A stretch of DNA of 64,000 nt from Denitromonas iodatirespirans (GTDB lineage Bacteria; Pseudomonadota; Gammaproteobacteria; Burkholderiales; Rhodocyclaceae). Below are positions 23,172-34,469 of the stretch, one piece after another. Under the pieces are notes generated by a model. That model searched no databases and was not told the origin of the DNA. It worked only from the letters and a program-made list of their open reading frames with translations. Each line of letters opens with the position of its first letter. Position 1 is the stretch's first letter. The stretch lies in contig NZ_JAEKFT010000013.1 in the NCBI RefSeq assembly GCF_018524365.1, positions 1 through 64,000 on the forward strand, given 5' to 3'. Made by a program: the position numbers and the translations under genes.

Positions 23172-25591
23172 GTGGCCGAATCATGATCGTCGAGGACGAA
23201 CGCATCGTCGCCCTCGATCTGCGCCAGACGCTCGAATCCTTCGGCCACGAGGTGGTGATGGTCGCCTCCAGCGGCGAACAGGCGGTGGCCGACGGGCCGC
23301 TGCTCAAGCCCGACCTGGTCCTCATGGACATCCATCTCGACGGCCCGATGGACGGCACGCAGGCGGCCTGCATCCTGCAGCAGCACAACATCCCGGTGCT
23401 GTTCCTGACCGCCTTCGCCGGCCAGGCCATGCTCGATCAGGCCGAGCAGAGCAGCCCCTACGGCTATCTGGTCAAACCGGTCGAAACCCGGGCACTGCAG
23501 GCCACGGTGCGCATGGCGCTGGCGCGCCGGCGTGCCGAGATCGCGGTCGAGAAAGGCGAAGAGCGTCTGCGCCTGGCGGTGGACGTCGCCGGCCTGGGCG
23601 TGTGGGAGTGGGATGCCGCCGCCGCCCGCTTCATCGGCGAGGGGCAGTTCGAATCGATCGTCGGCCACATCCCCGAATCGCTGGACGACACCGACAGCGG
23701 CTTTCTGTCGCGCATCGACGCGGCCTACCGGCCGGCCATCGCCGAGGCGCTGACACGCGGCGAGGCCATCCGCACCACCGTCAAGCTCAAAGAGATGCCG
23801 GGCCAGGGCCGCAACGGCTGGGTGGACTTCCACGCCCGCGCCTTCGCCCGCCCCGGCGGCGACCTGGACCGCGCCGTCGGCGTGATCCGCGATGTCACCG
23901 CCCAGCGCGAGCAGGAAGAGCGCCTGCGCCGCGCCGCCGTGGTGTTCACCAGCACCGGCGAGGGCATCGCCATCCTCGACGCCCAGCGTCGCGTCATCTC
24001 GGTGAACCCGGCCTTCACCACGCTCACCGGTTTCGCCGAAAGCGATGTGCAGGGACGCGAGCCGGATGACTTCCTCTACGCACGACGGCGCGAGGACGCC
24101 TTCTACACCCGCCTGCGCGAGAGCGAGTCGGACTACTGGAGCGGCGAGGTGGCCTGCGTGCGCCACGACGGCACCATGTTCCCCGCCTGGCAGCACCTGT
24201 GCGTGGTGCGCGATGCCCAGGGCCATATCGGCAACTATGTGCTGGCCATGTCCGACACCGGCGCGCTGCGCCGTGCCGAGGCGCAGATCAACCACCTGGC
24301 CTACCACGACACGCTCACCGGCCTGGGCAACCGCAACATGCTGGAAGACGCCATCGAGAAGGAGATCGAACGCGCCCACCAGAACGGCAGCCGCGTGGCG
24401 GTGCTGTTCATCGACCTCGACGGCTTCAAGCTGATCAACGACACCATGGGCCACGCCACCGGCGACCAGCTGCTAACCGAGGTGGCGCAGCGCATCAGCC
24501 GCGTCCTGCGGCGCACCGACACCGCCATCCGCCTCGGCGGCGACGAATTCGTGGTGGTGGTACCGGAGGTCGCGCGCTTCGAGGATTGCGCCAGCCTGGC
24601 CGAAAAACTGCTATGCGAGATCCGCACCGTGGTCGAGCTCGAACGCGAGCGCATCAGCGTCTCGGCCAGCATCGGCATTGCCGTCTATCCCGACAACGCC
24701 ACCGATTTCACCGGCCTGATCCAGGCCGCCGACAGCGCCATGTACGGCGCCAAGGAGCGGGGCCGCAACCGTTTCGCTTTCTACTCGTCCGACATGGCCG
24801 ATCGCGCCATGGAGCGGCTGCACATCGAACAGGGGCTGCTGCGGGCCATCGCCGGTGACCAGCTGCTGCTGCAATACCAACCGGTGGTCCGCATCGACGA
24901 CGGACAACTGGTCGGCTTCGAAGCCCTGATCCGCTGGGACGAACCCAGCCACGGGCGCATCGGCCCCGACCGCTTCATCCCGGTGGCCGAGGAATGCGGC
25001 CTGATCGACTACATCGGCAGCTGGGTGCTGCATACCGCCTGCGCCCAGGCACTGCGCTGGATGCGCCAGGGCTTCGCCGACCTGCGCCTGGCGGTCAACG
25101 TATCGGCCCGCCAGATGACGACCGGCGACTTCCACGACACCGTCCGCGACGCCCTCGCCGTCACCGGCTTTCCGGCCAACCAGCTGGAACTGGAGATCAC
25201 CGAGAGCACGCTGCAGGCGGTGGAGCACAGCCGCGAACTGCTGGGCCGGCTCAAGGCACTCGGCGTGCTGATCTCGATCGACGACTTCGGCACCGGTTTC
25301 TCGTCGCTGTCGCTGCTCAAGCACCTGCCGATCGACCGCATCAAGATCGACCGCTCCTTCGTCCAGGATCTGCCCGGCGACCCCAACGACGTGGCCGTCA
25401 CCGGCGCCATCATCGCCTTGGCCACCAGCCTCGGATTGGGGCTGATCGCCGAAGGGGTCGAAACACCCGCGCAGCAGCAGTTCCTGCGCGCCCGCGGCTG
25501 CACCGAAGCGCAGGGCTATCTGTTCTCCCGCCCGCTCGATGTCGACGATGTGGACCAGCTGATCGCCACCCCGCGCGGACGGCTGTCGTAG
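23168..25591 (+). CDS. Receiver-PAS-PAS-GGDEF-EAL protein
   Basis: An 807-residue cytosolic cyclic-di-GMP enzyme. Order: receiver (1-120; acidic VEDE, phosphoacceptor in LVLMDIHL, switch lysine in YLVKPVE), two PAS-type sensors (about 135-370), GGDEF (about 385-545) and EAL (about 555-805). The cyclase signature GGDEF is intact and is preceded five residues earlier by RRTD, the RxxD inhibitory site. The phosphodiesterase motifs are FEALIRW (EAL), ELEITEST and DDFGTGFSS with the metal ligands, so both activities look possible. Coupled by 4 bp to the upstream kinase, it is probably switched by phosphorylation of the receiver. Confidence 0.92.
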   Translation: MSGRIMIVEDERIVALDLRQTLESFGHEVVMVASSGEQAVADGPLLKPDLVLMDIHLDGPMDGTQAACILQQHNIPVLFLTAFAGQAMLDQAEQSSPYGYLVKPVETRALQATVRMALARRRAEIAVEKGEERLRLAVDVAGLGVWEWDAAAARFIGEGQFESIVGHIPESLDDTDSGFLSRIDAAYRPAIAEALTRGEAIRTTVKLKEMPGQGRNGWVDFHARAFARPGGDLDRAVGVIRDVTAQREQEERLRRAAVVFTSTGEGIAILDAQRRVISVNPAFTTLTGFAESDVQGREPDDFLYARRREDAFYTRLRESESDYWSGEVACVRHDGTMFPAWQHLCVVRDAQGHIGNYVLAMSDTGALRRAEAQINHLAYHDTLTGLGNRNMLEDAIEKEIERAHQNGSRVAVLFIDLDGFKLINDTMGHATGDQLLTEVAQRISRVLRRTDTAIRLGGDEFVVVVPEVARFEDCASLAEKLLCEIRTVVELERERISVSASIGIAVYPDNATDFTGLIQAADSAMYGAKERGRNRFAFYSSDMADRAMERLHIEQGLLRAIAGDQLLLQYQPVVRIDDGQLVGFEALIRWDEPSHGRIGPDRFIPVAEECGLIDYIGSWVLHTACAQALRWMRQGFADLRLAVNVSARQMTTGDFHDTVRDALAVTGFPANQLELEITESTLQAVEHSRELLGRLKALGVLISIDDFGTGFSSLSLLKHLPIDRIKIDRSFVQDLPGDPNDVAVTGAIIALATSLGLGLIAEGVETPAQQQFLRARGCTEAQGYLFSRPLDVDDVDQLIATPRGRLS

Positions 25592-25594
25592 CGC

Positions 25595-26545
25595 CTACAT
25601 CAGCCCGGCGGTGCGCAGCAACAGCACGCCGAGGCTGGTGGTGAGGATCGAGCCGAGCGTGGTCACCGCGATGATGTTGGCGGCCAGCGCGGCATTGCCG
25701 CCCATGGCGCGCACCATCACATAGCTGGCCGCCGCAGTGGGCGCACCCGACATCAGCAACAGCACGCCGAGGTCGACCCCGCGAAACCCCAGCGCCAGCC
25801 CGGCCGCGACGAACAGCAGCGGCACCGCCACCAGCTTGATGCCGCCGGCCAGCAGGGTGTTGCGGATGTCCCGCCGCAGCTGGCCGAAATCCAGCGCCGC
25901 CCCGGTGCACAACAAGGCCAGCGGCAGCGTCAGATTGGCGAAATACTGCCCCGACTGGCGCACCAGCGCCGGCAGCTCGATGCCCGCCCACGACACCGGC
26001 AGCGCCAGCACGATGCCGATGATCAGCGGATTGCGGGCAATCCCTTTGAGCATCCGGCCGAAGCTCTGGTGGGTGCCCAGCGACCGGCTGAGCGTGATCA
26101 CCGCCAGCACGTTGAACAAGATGGTGACGATGCCCAGATACAGCGACGCGGCCACCAGCCCGGCCTCGCCATAGGCATTGACGCAATACGCCAGGCCGAT
26201 GATGCCCATGTTGGAGCGGAAGCAGCCCTGCACGAACACCCCGCGGTCGCTCGGCGTCGCCACCCAGCGGCGCGCCACCCATTCGAGCGCGATGAAGAGC
26301 AGCAGCGTGCCGACCAGACCGAACAGGATCAGGTCGACATTGGCCGCCGCCTCGAAGCGCGTCTTGCTGATGCTGATGAACAGCAGCGCCGGCAAGGCCA
26401 CGTTGAACACCAGCCGCGCGCCGGTATCGACGAAATTGTCGTTGAGCAGACCGATGCGCATCAGCCCGACGCCAAGCAGCAGCACCACGAAGATCGGGCC
26501 GGTCACGGAGAAGGAAAACGCCAGCGCGTTCAGCAATTCGGTCAT
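25595..26545 (-). CDS. AEC-family (auxin efflux carrier-like) transporter
   Basis: A 316-residue inner-membrane protein with about ten hydrophobic segments in two five-helix halves, as in the AEC family. VFNVALPALLFISIS near residue 45 is the characteristic first-half crossover helix with a helix-breaking proline. Bacterial members carry malonate, malate or other small anions, and the substrate is not predictable here. It starts at ATG 26545 and ends 3 bp beyond the convergent GGDEF-EAL gene, leaving no terminator in between. Confidence 0.85.
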   Translation of the reverse strand: MTELLNALAFSFSVTGPIFVVLLLGVGLMRIGLLNDNFVDTGARLVFNVALPALLFISISKTRFEAAANVDLILFGLVGTLLLFIALEWVARRWVATPSDRGVFVQGCFRSNMGIIGLAYCVNAYGEAGLVAASLYLGIVTILFNVLAVITLSRSLGTHQSFGRMLKGIARNPLIIGIVLALPVSWAGIELPALVRQSGQYFANLTLPLALLCTGAALDFGQLRRDIRNTLLAGGIKLVAVPLLFVAAGLALGFRGVDLGVLLLMSGAPTAAASYVMVRAMGGNAALAANIIAVTTLGSILTTSLGVLLLRTAGLM

Positions 26546-26591
26546 GGGTTCTCGTCACAGGATCGGGGGCCGGGCCCCGATGCGGGCCGGC

Positions 26592-27689
26592 TCAGCGGGG
26601 CGCAGCCCCGTCGGCCCTCAGCGTATCGCGAATCAGCGCGTCGGCCGACGCCTGCAGGGCAATCGCCAGCTCCGTCCAGCGCCGATCGCCCGTCTGCAAG
26701 CCCATGGCCTGCGCCTGCAGCACTTCGCGCTGTAAGCGGGCATAGCGTGCAAAGGCCGGCGCCTGCAGGGCACTGGCCGGGGCCGCGTCAAAGGCGTCGG
26801 CCAGCGCCGCCCAGCCGGGCATCAATTCGGTTTCGATCACCCGCAGCGCATCGCCCACCGGCATCTGCCCGGACCGCAAGGCGTCGAGCACCAGATGGTA
26901 GCGGGTCACCAGCCGCTGCTCCGTCTCCAGCAGATGGCGCAGCGGCGCCTCGATCGACACGGTGGCGGCGGGCCGCGGCTGGGGCGGCGGGGGCACCGCC
27001 AGCCACAGGCCGGCGGCCGCCAGTCCCACCAGGGCCGCCGCCAGCGTTCGCCGTGCCCCGGCGCCCGGCCCGGGCACCGGGGCCAGCGCCGCGCCGAGCA
27101 CGATGCCGGTCAGCAGTCCGCCGAGATGGGCCGCATTGTCGATGCCCGGCAGCAACACCCCGGCCGCCAGCGAATAGGCGATGAAGATCAGCAGGCCGCG
27201 GCGCAGGCGCCGGGCGATCGCCACCGGCACCGCATGCCGACACACCAGCACATAGCCGAGCAAGGCGCCGAAAACGCCGAACACCGCGCCCGAGGCGCCG
27301 ATGCTCAAGCCGCTCGGCCGCCACCACACGCTGGCCACGCTGGCCACCACGCCGCAGGCCAGATACAGCATCAGGAAAGGGCGCGAGCCGAACACCCGCT
27401 CGGCCAGCTGGCCGCCCTGGTAGAGCGCCAGCATGTTGAGCGCCACATGCAGCAAGCCGCCATGCAGGAACAGGCCGGTAACCAGCCGCCAGGGCTGCCC
27501 ACCGTGAGTCTGCACCGCGTAGTTGCCGCCCCAGTCGGCCAGCAGCGCGCCGGGCACATGCCACAGCGCCCCGGCGGCAACGGCCAGCGCGGCGAAGATC
27601 AGCAGGTTGGCGCCGATCAGGCCGACGCTCGCCCAGATCACCGGCACCCGCGCGAACAGCGCGTCGATGAACTCCTCCGGGGTGGGCAT
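26592..27689 (-). CDS. Rhomboid-family intramembrane serine protease
   Basis: A 365-residue membrane protease. The N-terminal ~220 residues contain six hydrophobic segments with the rhomboid landmarks: HGGLLHVALNMLAL (HxxxN oxyanion region), the catalytic serine in IGASGAVFG, and the catalytic histidine in NAAHLGGLLTG. The C-terminal ~140 residues form a soluble helical tail without a recognised domain, rich in Ala/Arg/Gln and longer than in minimal rhomboids. Substrates are unknown. ATG 27689 (MPTPEEF) is preferred; a longer frame would overlap the next gene upstream. Confidence 0.88.
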   Translation of the reverse strand: MPTPEEFIDALFARVPVIWASVGLIGANLLIFAALAVAAGALWHVPGALLADWGGNYAVQTHGGQPWRLVTGLFLHGGLLHVALNMLALYQGGQLAERVFGSRPFLMLYLACGVVASVASVWWRPSGLSIGASGAVFGVFGALLGYVLVCRHAVPVAIARRLRRGLLIFIAYSLAAGVLLPGIDNAAHLGGLLTGIVLGAALAPVPGPGAGARRTLAAALVGLAAAGLWLAVPPPPQPRPAATVSIEAPLRHLLETEQRLVTRYHLVLDALRSGQMPVGDALRVIETELMPGWAALADAFDAAPASALQAPAFARYARLQREVLQAQAMGLQTGDRRWTELAIALQASADALIRDTLRADGAAPR

Positions 27690-27768
27690 GCGGGGCGCAG
27701 GCACGGCGGAGCCTCCCCTCAGCCGCACAGTGCGGGGCTGTTCGCAATCGGTCGATCGGGACACCGGA

Positions 27769-28260
27769 TCAGGCACCGCCCTCGTGACCGTGCGTTTCGG
27801 CAAAGCGACGCGCCAGCTCCAGGCGCAGGGTCTTGCGCGCCTCGGCCGCCTCGAAGCGCCGCTTTTCCTTGGGGCTGAAGGGGCGCAGCGGCGGCACCGG
27901 CACCGGCTTGCCGTCGTCGCCGACCGCCACCATGGTGAAGAAGCAGCTGTTGGCGTGACGCACTTCCTGGGTGCGGATGTTCTCGGCCAGCACCTTGATG
28001 CCGACCTCCATCGACGACTTGCCGGTGTAGTTCACGCTGGCCAGGAAGGTGACCAGCTCGCCGACGATGATCGGTTCGCGGAACATCACCTGGTCGACCG
28101 ACAGCGTCACCACGTAGCGCGCCGCGTAGCGGCTGGCACAGGCGTAGGCGACCTGGTCGAGCAGGCGCAGCACGGCGCCGCCGTGCACCTTGCCGGAGAA
28201 GTTGGCCATCTCGGGCGTCATCAGCACCGTCATGGTCAGTTGATGGGCGGGGAGGTCCAT
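27769..28260 (-). CDS. Hotdog-fold acyl-CoA thioesterase
   Basis: Hydrolyses acyl-CoA to free acid and CoA. At 163 residues it is a single hotdog domain of the YciA/ACOT type: MANFSGKVHGGAVLRLLDQ carries the conserved Asn/His-Gly-Gly and the acidic residue of the active site, and VDQVMFREPIIVGE follows. The C-terminal ~30 residues are a charged tail. It probably acts in the cytosol on medium- to long-chain substrates (inference). It is separated by about 80 bp from the rhomboid gene on the same strand. Confidence 0.88.
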   Translation of the reverse strand: MDLPAHQLTMTVLMTPEMANFSGKVHGGAVLRLLDQVAYACASRYAARYVVTLSVDQVMFREPIIVGELVTFLASVNYTGKSSMEVGIKVLAENIRTQEVRHANSCFFTMVAVGDDGKPVPVPPLRPFSPKEKRRFEAAEARKTLRLELARRFAETHGHEGGA

Positions 28261-28290
28261 GGAGAGCGTCCTTGTGATTGAGGGTAAGCC

Positions 28291-28647
28291 TCAGCGTCGG
28301 GCAGCCTCGGCCCGCGCGCGGGCCAGCGCCGCCTCGCGCCGCGCATCGGCCGCCTGGATGGCGGCACGCTGGTCGTCGCTCAGCGTGCGACCAGTCTGAT
28401 GCTCCAGGCTTTCAATGACCCTACGGCCGGTGTCGGTGATGCGCGGCCCGTTGGGCATGCCGCGCCGCACCTGGCTGCCGGAGACGCCGGCGACGGCCGA
28501 CACCTCGTCGACAAAGGCGCGCTCGATGCGTGCCCGCTCGGCCTTGAGATGGGCCGCGCCGGCCGGGCTGGGCAGCGGGTCGGCGGCCTGCCCCGCCGCC
28601 GCCACGCACAGCAGCGCAGCGGCCAACCCGGCGCGCCAAGCGCCCAT
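28291..28647 (-). CDS. Small secreted protein of unknown function
   Basis: A 118-residue protein with a clear signal peptide (MGAWRAGLAAALLCVAAAGQA, cleavage near residue 21) followed by a strongly helical Ala/Arg/Glu-rich mature part of about 97 residues ending in ARARAEAARR. There are no cysteines in the mature part and no domain I recognise. Its ATG overlaps the stop of the quinone oxidoreductase gene as ATGA (28645-28649), so it is translationally coupled to it; the functional link is unclear. Confidence 0.7.
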   Translation of the reverse strand: MGAWRAGLAAALLCVAAAGQAADPLPSPAGAAHLKAERARIERAFVDEVSAVAGVSGSQVRRGMPNGPRITDTGRRVIESLEHQTGRTLSDDQRAAIQAADARREAALARARAEAARR

Positions 28648-29624
28648 CAAAACGGTTCCAGCACGGTGGAACCGGTGGTCTTGCGCGCTTCGAGATCGCG
28701 ATGCGCCTGGGCCGCCTCGGCGAGCGGGTAGCGCTGTCGCACTTCGATCTTGACCTTGCCGCTGCCGACCACCTCGAACAAGTCCTGCGCCATCGCCACC
28801 AGATCTTCCCGCTCGGCGGTGTAGCCGAAGAGCGTCGGCCGGGTCAGGAACAGCGAGCCCATCTTGGCCAGCAGGCCCGGATCGAAGGGCGCGACCGGCC
28901 CCGAGGCGTTGCCGTAGGTGACCATCAGCCCGCGCGGGCGCAGGCAGCTGAGCGAGTCCATGAAGGTGTCCTTGCCGATGGAGTCGTACACCACCGGCAC
29001 GCCCTTGCCGCCAGTGATCTCGCGCACCCGGTCGGCAAACTTCTCGCGGTTGTAGAGAATGGCGTGGTCGCAGCCGTGTGCTCGGGCCAGTTCGGCCTTT
29101 TCTTCCGAGCCGACAGTGCCGATCACGGTGGCGCCCAGCGCCTTGGCCCATTGGCAGACGATCAGGCCGACCCCGCCGGCCGCGGCGTGGATCAGGACGG
29201 TGTCGCCGGCCTGCACCCGGTAGGTGCGGCGCAGCAGGTATTGCGCGGTCATGCCTTGCAGCATCATCGCCGCGCCCTGCTCGTAGGAAATGCCCTCGGG
29301 CAGTTTCACCAGCCGGTCGGCCGGCATGTTGCGATGCTGCGCATAGGCGCCGAGCGGGCCGCCGGCATAGGCGACGCGGTCGCCGACGCGCAGCTCGGTG
29401 ACGCCCTCGCCGACGGCCGTCACCTCTCCCGCCGCCTCCAGGCCGATGCCCGAGGGCAGCGGCACCGGATACAGGCCACTGCGGTGATAGGTGTCGATGT
29501 AGTTGAGGCCGACCGAATGGTGGCGCAGGGTTACTTCGCCGGACGCCGGCGCGGGCACCTCGACGGTCTCCCAGCGCAGGACCTCGGGGCCGCCGGTTTC
29601 GTGGAAACGAATGGCTTGGTTCAT
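28647..29624 (-). CDS. NADPH:quinone oxidoreductase, zeta-crystallin-like
   Basis: A zinc-independent medium-chain dehydrogenase that reduces quinones with NADPH. The 325 residues contain an N-terminal GroES-like domain (about 1-125; SVGLNYIDTYHRSGLYP and GLEAAGEVTAVGEGV, without zinc-binding cysteines) and a Rossmann domain with AAAGGVGLIVCQWAKALGA as dinucleotide motif. Length and motifs fit E. coli QorA. It starts at ATG 29624, about 15 bp after the phospholipase stop, so the run from the phospholipase to the secreted protein may be one transcript. Confidence 0.9.
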   Translation of the reverse strand: MNQAIRFHETGGPEVLRWETVEVPAPASGEVTLRHHSVGLNYIDTYHRSGLYPVPLPSGIGLEAAGEVTAVGEGVTELRVGDRVAYAGGPLGAYAQHRNMPADRLVKLPEGISYEQGAAMMLQGMTAQYLLRRTYRVQAGDTVLIHAAAGGVGLIVCQWAKALGATVIGTVGSEEKAELARAHGCDHAILYNREKFADRVREITGGKGVPVVYDSIGKDTFMDSLSCLRPRGLMVTYGNASGPVAPFDPGLLAKMGSLFLTRPTLFGYTAEREDLVAMAQDLFEVVGSGKVKIEVRQRYPLAEAAQAHRDLEARKTTGSTVLEPF

Positions 29625-29640
29625 GGGCGCTCTCCTGGAT

Positions 29641-30819
29641 TCAGCGAACGATGGAAACACCGATCCGCAATTGTGGGTGGCCGGCGCGGCGATAGTCCAG
29701 CAGTGTTTCCCCTTCGCCGTCGAAGTATTGCAGATGGAAGAAGGCGCCGACCGATGAAAAGATGGACTGACGCAGCGGATAGGACACATCGACTTGCGAG
29801 GTGCCGACACCGCCCTTGCCCCGACGCAGCATCACTTTGGCCAGCCAGCCGTCGTCACGGCCGAAGCGCAGCCCGAGCTCGCCATAGCCACGGTAGCGCT
29901 GGATGTCCGGGTTGTCGGATTTTTCGAGATAGCCCCACAGCTTCGGCGTCAGGCCGAAATGGCTTTCGCCTTCGCCCAGGCGGTATTGCCAGTCGGCCTG
30001 CACGAAGGCGGTGTTGATGCTGCGCGACTTCTCGCCGTCGCGGCCGTTCGACTCGTGCTCGACGCCGGAGCGCACCCAGAGCCGGTGCCGGCTGTCGGCG
30101 GCGACCGGCACATCCCATTCGTAGAACAGCGCCGGCCGGTAGCTGGTGTCGCGGAAAGGCGCCGAATCGGAGCCCAGATCCCATAGCGAGGTCTGGGTGT
30201 AGCCGAAATGCAAGCCGCCAAAGAAGGGCAGCAGCCCGACCAAGGCCCCTTCGTCGTCGAACAAGCGGTATTTGAAACTGAGCTGGAAGCGCGCCGAGGC
30301 GCCCCCGTTGGCACCGACGACGAAATACATCGGGTCATAGAAGGACAGCGCCGGCGTCGGCGGTATCACCTCGGCGGCCACCGTCGGTGCTTGTGCGGGG
30401 GTCGCGGCGGGCCGGGCCTCGACCGGCAACGCACGCTGACGCGCTTGCGGATCTTCACCAATCTCCCAGCCTTTGCGCTCGGCCAGCACCATCAGGCGCG
30501 CACGGCTGTCATCGGCGAGGGTCACGACGGCCAGGCCGAGCGCCTCCGCCGGCCAGGCAAAGGCGTAGCGCCGGGTCGCCCCGGCGGCGACGTCGAGTGC
30601 ATGCAGCCGGACGGCGACATGGCGGTCACCGAGCGCCAGGTGCGCCTCGATCTCGTCGGGCAGCACGGCCGCCGCGGCCGTATCGACCACCGTCACGGCA
30701 AAGGCCTGCCCCGCCTGGGCATGCACACGCTCCGCCGACAGCAGGCGCTCGGCCTGCACCGGCGCGGCAAGGCTCAGCCACACGGCTGCACACCAGGAGG
30801 GGATAGGTCGGAATTTCAT
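29641..30819 (-). CDS. pldA: Outer-membrane phospholipase A with N-terminal extension
   Basis: Hydrolyses acyl chains of phospholipids in the outer membrane. The 392-residue product has a signal peptide (about 1-23, ending PVQA), a roughly 130-residue beta-rich extension, and a C-terminal OMPLA barrel (about 160-392). The catalytic triad is visible: His255 and Ser257 in VEHESNGR and Asn269 in SRSINTAF, with exactly the H-x-S and S-to-N (12 residues) spacing of E. coli OMPLA (His142, Ser144, Asn156). The final residue is Arg rather than the usual aromatic. E. coli PldA lacks the extension. ATG 30819 gives the best signal peptide; ATG 30840 is also in frame. Confidence 0.85.
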   Translation of the reverse strand: MKFRPIPSWCAAVWLSLAAPVQAERLLSAERVHAQAGQAFAVTVVDTAAAAVLPDEIEAHLALGDRHVAVRLHALDVAAGATRRYAFAWPAEALGLAVVTLADDSRARLMVLAERKGWEIGEDPQARQRALPVEARPAATPAQAPTVAAEVIPPTPALSFYDPMYFVVGANGGASARFQLSFKYRLFDDEGALVGLLPFFGGLHFGYTQTSLWDLGSDSAPFRDTSYRPALFYEWDVPVAADSRHRLWVRSGVEHESNGRDGEKSRSINTAFVQADWQYRLGEGESHFGLTPKLWGYLEKSDNPDIQRYRGYGELGLRFGRDDGWLAKVMLRRGKGGVGTSQVDVSYPLRQSIFSSVGAFFHLQYFDGEGETLLDYRRAGHPQLRIGVSIVR

Positions 30820-30948
30820 GATTCGGATTCGTGTCGTCATTCAGGCCCATCATTCTAGCCGCCCCCGGTTTTCGCGGTCGTGAGGGCTCACCAAAACGAA
30901 CGGGACGCCCGCAGGCGCCCCGTTCGTGGCCGATCACACCGGCGCAGC

Positions 30949-33237
<2,289 letters not shown>

Positions 33238-33546
33238 TGTCTCTCCCTCAGTCGATATGCAACGATCAACTCCGGCAGCCTACGTGCCGGAGTACCGCCC
33301 GCCAATTGCGAACTTCCACAGTGTGATTTGACTTCTTTGCGCAGCACCTCGGGGTGCCGGCCGTGGAGCGATGCGACGCTGGCCGGGGAGAGGCTGGCGG
33401 CGCATTCCGGGCGGATCGGGGCATTATCCGCAGAAACCGGCCCGGACGGAAGCGGATGGCGCGGCCAACGGTCACCGCAATGCAGCATTAACTGGCAAAA
33501 TGCGCCCAACGTTCATTTATCCGGACCCCGGGGGAGATCGGCCAAC
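33238..33546. other. Intergenic region between maeB and the ParA-like gene
   Basis: A 309-bp gap between divergent genes. It must hold promoters for both, but I see no strong consensus hexamers, no hairpin with a T tract and no small ORF with coding character. Confidence 0.3.
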
Positions 33547-34326
33547 ATGCGACGCGTTGTCTTCAACCAGAAAGGTGGGGTCGGCAAGTCCACCATCACC
33601 TGCAACCTGGCCGCCATCAGTGCCCACAACGGCCTGCGCACGCTGGTGGTCGATCTCGATCCGCAGGGCAACTCGACCCGCTACCTGCTGGGCGAGGCCA
33701 CCGACACGCTGGAGAGCTCGCTGGCCGACTTCTTCGACCAGACGCTCAACTTCAAGCTCAACCCCAAACCGCTCGACGATTTCGTCACCGTCAGCCCCTT
33801 CGAGCGCCTTCACGTGATGCCTTCGCATCCGGACCTCGAAGAGCTGCAGGGCAAGCTCGAATCGCGCTACAAGATCTTCAAGCTGCGCGAGGCGCTCGAC
33901 GAGCTGGCCGACGACTACGACGTGATCTACATCGACACCCCGCCGGCGCTCAACTTCTTCACCCGCTCGGCGATGATCGCCGCCGATGCCTGCCTGATCC
34001 CCTTCGATTGCGACGACTTCTCGCGCCGCGCGCTGTACTCGCTGCTGGCCAACGTGGACGAGATCCGCGCCGACCACAACCGCGATCTGGTCATCGAAGG
34101 CATCGTGGTCAATCAGTTCCAACCGCGCGCCAGCCTGCCGCGCAAGGTGGTGCAGGAGCTGATCGACGAGGGCCTGCCGATCGTCGCCCCCTACCTGTCG
34201 GCCTCGGTCAAGATCAAGGAATCGCACGAGCAGGCGCGGCCGATGATCCATCTCGACCCCAAGCACAAGCTGTCGCAGGAGTTCATCACCCTGCACGACA
34301 CCCTGGCGCGTAAATACGGCACCTGA
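33547..34326 (+). CDS. Orphan ParA-family ATPase
   Basis: A 259-residue P-loop ATPase of the ParA/MinD superfamily. It starts directly with the deviant Walker A motif (FNQKGGVGKSTITCNLA, signature Lys at about residue 9), followed by VVDLDPQGNSTRYLL (A' motif) and VIYIDTPPALNFF (Walker B). No N-terminal HTH and no adjacent parB or parS-like site are present, so it is not the chromosomal partition ParA. Such orphans position chemoreceptors, flagella, pili or other cargo; which cargo is unknown. The double-receiver gene follows on the same strand after about 140 bp. Confidence 0.88.
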   Translation: MRRVVFNQKGGVGKSTITCNLAAISAHNGLRTLVVDLDPQGNSTRYLLGEATDTLESSLADFFDQTLNFKLNPKPLDDFVTVSPFERLHVMPSHPDLEELQGKLESRYKIFKLREALDELADDYDVIYIDTPPALNFFTRSAMIAADACLIPFDCDDFSRRALYSLLANVDEIRADHNRDLVIEGIVVNQFQPRASLPRKVVQELIDEGLPIVAPYLSASVKIKESHEQARPMIHLDPKHKLSQEFITLHDTLARKYGT

Positions 34327-34469
34327 CGGGAGCCGCGCGGGACGGCGGGCGGCGTCACCCTCACCGCCCGGGCCGGTGCGCGGCCAGCCCGCCGTCATGG
34401 CAAAAGGCTGAAGATTGTCCGACCATGGCCGCTAACTGTGGTTGGCACATATCTTCCACGGAGCCGCCC

